DNA of 64,000 nucleotides, from NCBI RefSeq assembly GCF_037622515.1, contig NZ_JBBJCN010000002.1:248001-312000 (forward strand), read 5' to 3'. How positions within the stretch are numbered: the first letter of the stretch is position 1; each line of letters opens with the position of its first letter. A model generated the notes under the pieces. That model was not told where the DNA came from and ran no database searches. It worked only from the letters and a program-made list of their open reading frames with translations. Source of the stretch: Paradesertivirga superstes. Lineage in GTDB: Bacteria > Bacteroidota > Bacteroidia > Sphingobacteriales > Sphingobacteriaceae. Made by a program: the position numbers and the translations under genes. This document shows positions 53,495-61,115 of this stretch, in pieces.

Positions 53495-56400
53495 CTAAAA
53501 TCCTATGTTTACTCCGAAGGTCATTGTTCTTGCTTGAGGAACGGAGTTTTTGTCTACACCAGGAGTAATGTTGCTGTTTCCATTTACAGATATCTCAGGA
53601 TCTAAACCCGAATATTTAGTCATTAAAAAAGCATTTAAAACTTGAGTGTAAACCCTTACAGAAGATATTCCGGACTTTCCGAATAATTTAGCAGGCACTT
53701 TGTATCCCAGAGACACAGTTTGAAGCCTGATAAAATCTCCCTTTTCAACGTTTTCTGAGATGGGGAACGATGATCCGTTTGAAAGTAAATCACCATATAC
53801 TAGCCGTGGAATGTCGGTAACCTGACCAGGTGTGGTCCATCTTTCGAATACCTCTGTGGTATTATTCCAGAAACGCTGATCACGAAATGTTCCTTTCGAA
53901 CCATTCATAATGTAATTGCCGCCCGCGAATGTAAAATTCAGCCCCATATCGAAGTTCCCATATTTGAAATTATTATTAAACCCTCCGTAAAATTTAGGAA
54001 GCGCGTTTCCAGCCAGATAATAATCATCCACTCCAATAGGTGCGGCGGCGGTACCGTCTAAATAAGTCCAGCGACTGGCGCCCGGAGCAACTACCTGACT
54101 ATATTGAATCTGCTCACCGGCTTTGTTGATGAATATACGCTGACCGTTAGCAGGGTTTACACCATTGGTTCTGGCACCGTACAGGCTTCCTACCGACTCA
54201 CCCACACGGGTAATATTAGAAGCTTCTGCAGCTGTAGCAGTTGTCCCGATTATTTCATCTCTGGCTCCTCCAAATAATTCTGTAACCTTATTTTTATTAA
54301 AGGTGATATTGTAGTTAGTGCTATAAGTAAACTTGCCTTTATTTACGACTCTTGCATTAATTGCTACTTCAAATCCTTTATTATACATCGCCCCTACATT
54401 TTGAAGTATGGCGTTGCCCGGAATACCTTTTGAAGGAGTTTGAGGAACGTTGAGAATTAAACCGTTTACATTATTATTATAATATGTTAGTTCTAATTGG
54501 AAGCGGTCGTTTAAAAACCCTAAATCTACGCCCAGGTTTGTCTGATCGCTGGTCTCCCACCCTAAGTCGGGATTTCCACCCTGATCAAATGTCCATGTTG
54601 CGGCATCCGCATATAAACCGGAGGCGTAAAGAGCCTGCGAACCGTAGGATTCTACCAGATTTCCATTTCCAACCCTGCCCCAGCTACCGCGGAATTTTAC
54701 ACTGTTCATTATTTTCGCCAGGGATAAACCATCATAAAATTTTTCTTCAGAAAGAGCCCAACCTGCAGAAGCACCACCGAAATTTCCATATTTTCTTCCT
54801 GCACCTAAAGCAGAGTTTCCATCACGTCTGAAATTAATTGTAAGAAAATACTTCTTACTGTAGTCATAAGTCAGACGGGAAAAGTATGATGCAAAGGCTC
54901 TCTCACTTAAAGAATTTGCTGTCGGCGCATTTGCACCCCAGCTACCCTGGATCTCATTAAAAAACTGATCCGCGATCTGGGTACGGGTAATTCCCCATCC
55001 TGAATTGTTAAATTTTTGAACGTCATAACCTAGTAACCCGGAAAAGCTATGCTTTGCCAGAGTTTTTTGGTAAGTCAGGGTATTCGTCCAGTTCCAGTTG
55101 TCTGTTAACCTGGCACTGTTTGAAGCGCTTCCATTTGGAAAACCAGATCCACTCATAGGGTGGTTAAAACTCACATTTTCAATTTTGAGGCGGTCAATAC
55201 CATAATTCATCTTATAATCAAGCCCTTTCAAAAGCTTTATACCAGCCCCGAAATTACCAATGAGCCTGTCATTGCCTGAGGTATAATAATTTAAGTCCAA
55301 CATTGGCAGCGGGTTATAAAAGTTACTCTGAACTTTATTATTACTCATTCCCATGGTACTGCCATTTACATTGTATGACCCATCAGCATTCATTCCCGGT
55401 ACATTTGGAGCCGTTAACCAGGCTAAACGGGCAGAACCACTTAAACCAAAAGCATTACCAGTCAGAGAACCTGTATTTGGCGATGCGTTTAAAGTGTTAT
55501 TATACGTCACATTCGCCGTTAAATTTAACCAGGAGGAAAGTTTATGATCTAAGTTGAACCGAGCCCCTTTACGGGTAAATTCATTAGTTTTCAGGATACC
55601 ATTCTGATCACTGTAATTTGCTGAAAAATAATACTTTGTGGTTTCAGAACCTCCGGAAACGCTTAAACTATGGTTCTGAGAAACTCCTTCCTGATATATA
55701 TAATCATACCAATTCGTGTTTACCATTGAACCATCTTCATTATAGCTGGGGAAGAATAAAGCTGATGCTACTGAAGGATTATTGGCATTTCCGCCCAATA
55801 TTTTAGCGTTTAATACGGCTTCATTCTTAATGTCCATAAATTGTTGGGCATTCAACATTTTCGGCAGACGAACCGCATTTGACTGACCTGCCCAGGCTTC
55901 ATAGGAAACTTTTGGTTTTCCTGCTTTTCCTGCTTTAGTAGTAATCAATAACACTCCTGCTGCAGCCCTCGATCCGTAAATTGAGGTAGATGCCGCATCT
56001 TTCAGTACATCAATAGACAAAATATCTGCTGGATTTATATCTCCTAAAGGATTATTTGCTACTGTAGTATTACCAGACTGACTTCCAGTGTTAATTGGAA
56101 TTCCATCTACTACAATCAGTGGATACGAACTTAAAGAGATTGAGTTTATGCCGCGGACACGAATAACCGGGGCATTATTTAGTGCTCCGTTGGGCTGACC
56201 GATACTAACTCCTGCTGCTCTGCCAGCTAATCCCTGTTCAAAACTCTGTACAGGCACATCTTTAAGTGCCTCGCCGGAAACCCGCGCTGCCGATCCGGTA
56301 AACTCCTCTTTGGTTTGAGTGCCATATCCCACAACCACAACTTCACTCAAGGCCTTTACGTCGGGCATCAGCACCACCCGCAAGCTGGTGTTTTTGCCTA

Positions 56401-56986
56401 CAGGCATCTCTTTGGGCTTAAACCCCAGATATGAAAAAACCAGTACTGCATTTTCATCTGCGATCAGCTTAAAATCACCGTTCATATCTGTTAATGCCAT
56501 TTTTGAGGTACCTTTAATTGTAACAGACACACCGGGCAGAGTTTCTCCGGTATCATCAACAACCTTTCCCACAATTGAAACAGGAGGAAGTGCAGTACCA
56601 AGTTCTGCAGTTTTGAAAAAGGTCGACTCCTTTCCTTTAACCACTATGGTCTTCTCGATTATTTTATACTTTAATGGCTGATTTTTAAAGCATGCTTCAA
56701 GCGCTTGCTCGATAGAAGCATCTTTTAACTGGATCGTTATTTTCTCAGCCCTTTTTATATCCAGTTTATCATATAAAAAAGTAAATTCTGTTTGTTTTTC
56801 AATGGATTGAAAAACATTTTCGACGAAAGCATCCTTTGCATTAAGTGTAATGTGAGACGATGTTGTCGCATGAACCTGGCTAAGTAATGTCAGCAATAAA
56901 GCAATTGTAGCTTGCATGACCAGGAAAATTTTGGATTTGAAAAGGCACGAATTGCTCAGACCTTTATGGGAAGTAATAAAATACAT
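53495..56986 (-). CDS. SusC/RagA-type TonB-linked outer membrane transducer with STN domain
   Basis: 1163 aa. After a long leader including a signal peptide (IFLVMQATIALLLTLLSQVHA) comes an STN domain at about 45-118 (AFVENVFQSIEKQTEFTFLY, EQALEACFKNQPLKYKI), a carboxypeptidase-regulatory-like domain (VGKVVDDTGETLPGVSVTI, about 138-220), the plug (EVVVVGYGTQTKEEFTGSAA, LIVVDGIPINTGS, ISIDVLKDAASTSIYGSRAA) and the barrel. The STN domain is the known contact point for FecR-type anti-sigma regulators, and a FecR gene lies immediately upstream, so ligand binding should activate its own operon. A plus-strand terminator lies 69 bp upstream of its ATG. Confidence 0.96.
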   Translation of the reverse strand: MYFITSHKGLSNSCLFKSKIFLVMQATIALLLTLLSQVHATTSSHITLNAKDAFVENVFQSIEKQTEFTFLYDKLDIKRAEKITIQLKDASIEQALEACFKNQPLKYKIIEKTIVVKGKESTFFKTAELGTALPPVSIVGKVVDDTGETLPGVSVTIKGTSKMALTDMNGDFKLIADENAVLVFSYLGFKPKEMPVGKNTSLRVVLMPDVKALSEVVVVGYGTQTKEEFTGSAARVSGEALKDVPVQSFEQGLAGRAAGVSIGQPNGALNNAPVIRVRGINSISLSSYPLIVVDGIPINTGSQSGNTTVANNPLGDINPADILSIDVLKDAASTSIYGSRAAAGVLLITTKAGKAGKPKVSYEAWAGQSNAVRLPKMLNAQQFMDIKNEAVLNAKILGGNANNPSVASALFFPSYNEDGSMVNTNWYDYIYQEGVSQNHSLSVSGGSETTKYYFSANYSDQNGILKTNEFTRKGARFNLDHKLSSWLNLTANVTYNNTLNASPNTGSLTGNAFGLSGSARLAWLTAPNVPGMNADGSYNVNGSTMGMSNNKVQSNFYNPLPMLDLNYYTSGNDRLIGNFGAGIKLLKGLDYKMNYGIDRLKIENVSFNHPMSGSGFPNGSASNSARLTDNWNWTNTLTYQKTLAKHSFSGLLGYDVQKFNNSGWGITRTQIADQFFNEIQGSWGANAPTANSLSERAFASYFSRLTYDYSKKYFLTINFRRDGNSALGAGRKYGNFGGASAGWALSEEKFYDGLSLAKIMNSVKFRGSWGRVGNGNLVESYGSQALYASGLYADAATWTFDQGGNPDLGWETSDQTNLGVDLGFLNDRFQLELTYYNNNVNGLILNVPQTPSKGIPGNAILQNVGAMYNKGFEVAINARVVNKGKFTYSTNYNITFNKNKVTELFGGARDEIIGTTATAAEASNITRVGESVGSLYGARTNGVNPANGQRIFINKAGEQIQYSQVVAPGASRWTYLDGTAAAPIGVDDYYLAGNALPKFYGGFNNNFKYGNFDMGLNFTFAGGNYIMNGSKGTFRDQRFWNNTTEVFERWTTPGQVTDIPRLVYGDLLSNGSSFPISENVEKGDFIRLQTVSLGYKVPAKLFGKSGISSVRVYTQVLNAFLMTKYSGLDPEISVNGNSNITPGVDKNSVPQARTMTFGVNIGF

Positions 56987-56993
56987 ACATTTG
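56986..56993 (+). promoter_or_regulatory. Candidate antisense -7 box (TACATTTG) at the second susC start codon
   Basis: TACATTTG matches TAnnTTTG exactly on the plus strand; its first T is the last base of the complementary susC ATG (CAT at 56984-56986), as at 21239. A TTTATG (56963-56968) is a weak -33 candidate. Confidence 0.45.
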
Positions 56994-56999
56994 TAATGT

Positions 57000-57090
57000 T
57001 TGGGTTAATACCTATTTGCCTTTCTGTAATCTGAATGGGTTAGCCTATATTTATCCGCAGAAGTGCTCGAACACTTTTGCGGTTTTTTTT
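57000..57090 (+). ncRNA. Candidate antisense RNA opposite the second susC leader
   Basis: Predicted plus-strand transcript of about 90 nt from an approximate start at 57000 to the T-tract end at 57090, within the 189-bp gap between fecR and susC. A perfect -7 box and a strong intrinsic terminator bound it, and no protein gene lies on this strand here. Its size and position resemble Bacteroides DonS-type antisense RNAs as I recall them. The exact 5' end is estimated. Confidence 0.45.
57055..57090 (+). terminator. Intrinsic terminator on the strand opposite susC
   Basis: CCGCAGAAGTG (57055-57065) pairs with CACTTTTGCGG (57072-57082) over 11 bp including one G-T, with a 6-nt loop, and eight T follow (57083-57090). 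Both flanking genes are on the minus strand, so it has no annotated user. Confidence 0.8.
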
Positions 57091-57175
57091 GCCAACCATC
57101 TCTTTTAAAATTTCTGCTGTCGTTTATTCTGCATGTCTTTAAGGGTTAATTGTGAGTGATTATTTATTTATGCTG

Positions 57176-58330
57176 TTATTTGATAATAGTAATTCTTCTT
57201 CCATCAATCTTGAATTTAATACCCGAGAAATCAAGTATTTCCAGAAACTTTGAGAGTGCTATATTATTAGGCACCTTTCCATTAAACTGCTTTAAAGGCA
57301 TTTTTCCTTCATAGGCAACTTCCAGATCATACCACCTGCCTGCCTGGCGCATTACAGTTGCTATATCAGCATCTTTAAAATAGAACATGCCATTTTTCCA
57401 GGAGGTTTCTGCCTCCAAATCCGCAGAGTTTATAATACTGATGGATTTTGCGGTTTGCGACTGTTGCCCTGGTTTTAACAATACACTTTCAGCGCCTTTG
57501 TACACTTTTACACTCCCCTCAAGCAGGGTTGTTTTAACATAACTTTCATCAGCATAGGCATTTACATTAAAATGAGTACCTAATACTTCAACTATTTGAT
57601 TAGCTGACACTACCCGGAAAGGAACTTTTCGGTTTTTGGCGACTTCAAAATAAACTTCCCCGCTTATTTCTACTTTACGTTCCTTTCCGCTAAAAATAGT
57701 TGGAAAACGAATAGACGAATTAGAGTTTAACCATACCGAAGTCCCGTCGGAAAGTGTTACCCGATACCGGCCTGCCTTTGGTGTTGAAATTACATTATAC
57801 TCGATCTTAGCATTTTGAGAAGCCGGAGACTGACGTACATTATATATCACCTCGCCATCTTTTCCCTGACTGATAGCTATGTTCCCTTTATTAATAAGTA
57901 ATTTACTATTCGCTTTATTGAGAACAATTTGAGATCCGTCTCCCATTGTAAGCATGGCTTTATTTTCTCCGGGTTGGATATCAGTGGTGTCTTGATGACT
58001 TATCTGATTAAATCCCTGTTCATCATGTATGAAAAAATAAAGACTGAATGACAATATGATCAGCAGCAATGCAGCAATCTTAAGTAACATTCCGTAAGGC
58101 TTATCTTTCTTACTAAAGCCTATTGAATGAATCTTATTAAGCACTTGCTGAGACTTATTATAGTCTATAGTATTATCTGAATGATCGCCGGCATAATACT
58201 GTTCTAAACTTATAGCCTTTAATTCAGAAAGATCAGAGTCGTTAAGATAGTCTGACAACCATCTTCGATCATCTTCTAATAATGACTTAGCATTAAACAC
58301 CCTGATTAATCTTTCTTTTTCAGTTTCCAC
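57176..58330 (-). CDS. FecR family anti-sigma factor
   Basis: 384 aa inner-membrane regulator. The N-terminal ~75 residues are cytosolic and would hold the ECF sigma; one helix follows at about 82-103 (MLLKIAALLLIILSFSLYFF). The periplasmic FecR domain is marked by TPKAGRYRVTLSDGTSVWL, EVYFEVAKNRKVPFRV and VLGTHFNVNAYADES, and the C-terminal DUF4974-like domain by WKNGMFYFKDADIATVMRQA and FLEILDFSGIKFKID. It is divergent from the sigma gene by 288 bp and 189 bp upstream of the STN-containing susC. Confidence 0.93.
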   Translation of the reverse strand: METEKERLIRVFNAKSLLEDDRRWLSDYLNDSDLSELKAISLEQYYAGDHSDNTIDYNKSQQVLNKIHSIGFSKKDKPYGMLLKIAALLLIILSFSLYFFIHDEQGFNQISHQDTTDIQPGENKAMLTMGDGSQIVLNKANSKLLINKGNIAISQGKDGEVIYNVRQSPASQNAKIEYNVISTPKAGRYRVTLSDGTSVWLNSNSSIRFPTIFSGKERKVEISGEVYFEVAKNRKVPFRVVSANQIVEVLGTHFNVNAYADESYVKTTLLEGSVKVYKGAESVLLKPGQQSQTAKSISIINSADLEAETSWKNGMFYFKDADIATVMRQAGRWYDLEVAYEGKMPLKQFNGKVPNNIALSKFLEILDFSGIKFKIDGRRITIIK

Positions 58331-58618
58331 CTTGATTGTTTTAATATAAAAACGAAAACAACAATAAAATAGGGGGTATAATCAGAATATTTTTAATGAT
58401 ATTTTAATATTTTTAATATTATCCTAAAAAATTAGCCATAATCTTACTAAATATTTAAAATACAGTAAAATTACATAGCAAAAAGAGGTAAAATTTATAA
58501 AAATCACGCATATCTTGAAAATATTACACCTTAAACCGAACAACATTGCCAATTTTCCATACTTTTACCGTAAAAATAACAGATAGCCAAAAGAAACATC
58601 TTAAAAACAGATATAAAG

Positions 58619-59254
58619 ATGAGCGCAGACAGAGATTTAGTTTTAAGGATTCAGGAGAACGATACGCATGCGTTTGATACGATATATTGGAAATACCACA
58701 AGGGGCTATACAAAAATGCGTTGAAGCTCACAAAAGATGAACAGGCTGCTTCCGATATCCTCCAGGAAGTCTTTACCATATTATGGGAAAAAAGACACAG
58801 TATCAAACAGGAGCAAAGTTTGAGCGGCTGGCTATTTGTGATTAGTTTTAATCAATCTGTTAACTTCCAGCGACAAAAACTTCGTGCGCTTACTCTATGT
58901 AATACTACTGAATCTGTCAATAATTCGGAAGAAGAAGAAGATTCTGAGCTCTTCGAGTGTAAATATTTGTTAATGCAGAAAGCTGTTGAAACACTGTCTC
59001 CTCAAAAACAAAAGGTATTTACCTTATGTAAAATTCAGGGTAAAAGTTATGAGGAAACGGCTGACATTTTAAATATCTCTAAACATACCGTTAAAGAGTA
59101 TTTAAGCTACTCCATGATCTCCATAAAAGAGTTTGTAAAAAAACATTCTGGTGAATGGCGGACCACGAGTTTAATTGTATTGTTTTCATTTTTAGAGGTA
59201 GGTGCGGGTGTATCTATTGATGACTCAACTATATTCTTTTTAGCGTTGTTCTAA
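58619..59254 (+). CDS. ECF sigma-70 factor (Bacteroidota FecR-associated type)
   Basis: 211 aa. Region 2 has NDTHAFDTIYWKYHKGLYKN, ASDILQEVFTILWEKR and SGWLFVISFNQSVNFQR; region 4 has LSPQKQKVFTLCKIQGKSYE followed by ETADILNISKHTVKEYLS. Beyond region 4 there is an extra hydrophobic tail of about 30 residues (TTSLIVLFSFLEVGAGVSID and on to the C-terminus), which could touch the membrane. It is on the opposite strand from fecR-susC-susD, whereas these genes are often in line. It is expected to transcribe the fecR/susC operon. Confidence 0.93.
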   Translation: MSADRDLVLRIQENDTHAFDTIYWKYHKGLYKNALKLTKDEQAASDILQEVFTILWEKRHSIKQEQSLSGWLFVISFNQSVNFQRQKLRALTLCNTTESVNNSEEEEDSELFECKYLLMQKAVETLSPQKQKVFTLCKIQGKSYEETADILNISKHTVKEYLSYSMISIKEFVKKHSGEWRTTSLIVLFSFLEVGAGVSIDDSTIFFLALF

Positions 59255-59372
59255 TAGATGTTTAAACATTCATTATTTAGATCTGAGAAGGAGATTGAAA
59301 ATAATAAAGCTATTTCTTCTTAAGCCAAAAGAATTGGTCTGCAACAAATGCTTTTTCTTTTGTTTTATAAGG

Positions 59373-59750
59373 ATGAGCAGGGAAAATAAAAAAAATGCTG
59401 TCGAATTTTATGATTTAATGTTTAATCAAAGCCGGCCAGAAGAAGCTGTTAACCAATAAGTTGGCGATACTTATATTCAGCACAATCCGCATGTTGAAGA
59501 TGGAAAGCAAGGTTTTATTGACTATTTCAATAGAATGGCAGAAGAATACCCCGGAAAGCAGGTGGAATTTAAAAAAGTAATTGCTGAAGCAAATCTGGTT
59601 GTGCTGCATTGTTTACAACACTGGCCCGGCGAACAGGATTATGCAGGAATTGATATTTTCCGCTTTAATAATAACGGAAAAATTATTGAGCACTGGGATG
59701 TACTGCAAATTGTTCCCGAAGTTTCGAAAAACGGTAATGGCATGTTTTAA
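59373..59750 (+). pseudogene. SnoaL-like / NTF2-fold protein, interrupted by one stop codon
   Basis: The frame from the ATG at 59373 reads SRENKKNAVEFYDLMFNQ, then TAA at 59457-59459 (codon 29), then continues in frame with VGDTYIQHNPHVEDGKQGF, YFNRMAEEYPGKQVEFKKV, LHCLQHWPGEQDYAGIDIF and EHWDVLQIVPE to a TAA at 59748-59750. The whole 125-residue length, with the exception of the stop, fits the nuclear-transport-factor-2-like SnoaL family protein common in bacteria, where a Tyr or another residue stands at the interrupted site. No frameshift is needed. A downstream ATG at 59535 could give only a fragment. Either a recent nonsense mutation or a sequencing error. Confidence 0.8.
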
Positions 59751-59770
59751 TTTGGATGTGCCAGCCTGGC

Positions 59771-60178
59771 TTAATAACCCGAAACCCTGATAACAGCCTT
59801 AAGCCGGTCAGCCTTCCCTTTTTGAATCGCTATTAAACTTACTTTGTACCTGTCGTTATTCACATTAAATAACAATTCTTTAGAACCTATAGCATTACAA
59901 GCACCTGTGCATAATTTCAAGTCCGTGATATCGGTATTTTCAGATTTCACTTTTATGATTACCGAAGCGTAACCTTCCCAGACACAAGTTACTCCTTCCG
60001 GACATCGCGAATCATTTATCTCCGTTGCTTCGAAATTTAATTTATGTTTAGCATCAAGATGCACCAGTTCATTTTGATAAAGGTCTATATCTTTATTAAG
60101 ATTACTTAAATTCTCTGTTTTACACGCTTCAACAAACAAAAATAAAATGCTGGCGATCAGAAATGATTTCATACACAT
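59771..60178 (-). CDS. Small lipoprotein of unknown function
   Basis: 135 aa from the ATG at 60176-60178; a longer frame exists, but the lipoprotein signal (SFLIASILFLFVEAC) starts here. The mature part contains SRCPEGVTCVWEGYASVIIK and then LKLCTGACNAIGSKELLF, i.e. paired cysteines in a C-x4-C arrangement followed by a Trp-Glu-Gly, seen in several Bacteroidota lipoproteins that I cannot assign to a named function. A beta-rich secondary structure is suggested by alternating residues. It converges on the SnoaL-like pseudogene with a 20-bp gap. Confidence 0.75.
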   Translation of the reverse strand: MCMKSFLIASILFLFVEACKTENLSNLNKDIDLYQNELVHLDAKHKLNFEATEINDSRCPEGVTCVWEGYASVIIKVKSENTDITDLKLCTGACNAIGSKELLFNVNNDRYKVSLIAIQKGKADRLKAVIRVSGY

Positions 60179-60312
60179 TCGTTTAAAGCAATACGTATAT
60201 AACGGATAATTTAATACATTGTTAATCAATACCAGGTTTATGGTCCACTAATTACTTAATATACTTAAATAATTTTAGGTCAGCATTGGCGGTATCGTTA
60301 AATTTAACACCT

Positions 60313-61020
60313 ATGGAAAACCTTCTTAAACAAATACGGGAAGAGCTAATCAATCTTGGAGATGAATCGGTCCGGAAATCTTCACAGAAGTTTTTTAAAG
60401 AACCTATAAAAGCTTACGGAGTAAAAGTCCCGGCAATAAAATCGCTCACAAAAAGCATTCTTAAAGACCTTCAAAAAGAAAGCAAGGAAAATATTTTCAA
60501 GTTTTGTGAAGTTTTATGGGCTTCGGGTTATTTTGAAGAATCTATTATTGCCTGCGATTTGGCATATTCTCAACGTAAAAAATTTGAAAAAACTGACTTT
60601 AAAATCTTTGAAAAGTGGATTTCCTGCTGTGTGGATAACTGGGCATCCTGCGATACCTTTTGCAATAATACAGTGGGCAGCTTTTTGTTAATGTACCCGG
60701 AATATGTAAGTGATCTCAAAAAATGGGGAACAGATGAGAACCGCTGGATGAGAAGAGCTGCTTCTGTTTCATTTATAGTTCCGGCCCGAAAAGGGAAATA
60801 CGTAAATGAGATTATGGAAATCGCCGAATTGCAGTTGAGCGATAAAGATGACCTTGTACAAAAGGGATATGGCTGGGCTCTGAAAGTAGCGAGTAAAACT
60901 CATGAAAATACGGTTTTTAATTTTGTAATGCAGAATAAACTCCAAATGCCCCGTACAGCTTTCAGGTATGCCATTGAGAATATGTCTGCAGAATTGAAAG
61001 CAAGAGCCATGGCTAAATAA
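60313..61020 (+). CDS. DNA alkylation repair protein, AlkD-like HEAT-repeat family
   Basis: 235 aa from the ATG at 60313 (MENLLKQIREEL); a longer frame adds nine residues without similarity. The protein shows the AlkD-like alpha-helical HEAT-repeat pattern: YGVKVPAIKSLTKSILKDLQ, CEVLWASGYFEESIIACDLA, WISCCVDNWASCDTFCNNTV and WTDENRWMRRAASVSF-type segments (here GTDENRWMRRAASVSFIVPA). AlkD enzymes remove positively charged 3- or 7-alkyl purines. The DNA-facing aromatic and acidic residues (W-x-x-CD) appear conserved, so activity is plausible. Confidence 0.9.
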   Translation: MENLLKQIREELINLGDESVRKSSQKFFKEPIKAYGVKVPAIKSLTKSILKDLQKESKENIFKFCEVLWASGYFEESIIACDLAYSQRKKFEKTDFKIFEKWISCCVDNWASCDTFCNNTVGSFLLMYPEYVSDLKKWGTDENRWMRRAASVSFIVPARKGKYVNEIMEIAELQLSDKDDLVQKGYGWALKVASKTHENTVFNFVMQNKLQMPRTAFRYAIENMSAELKARAMAK

Positions 61021-61115
61021 ATACCCGGCATTTTAAATCTGCATTTTAAACCAGATAAATATGAGGGCTTAATCAGGCTTCTTGAAAAAAGCTTTTTCTG
61101 CTGAACTGTGGAAAT

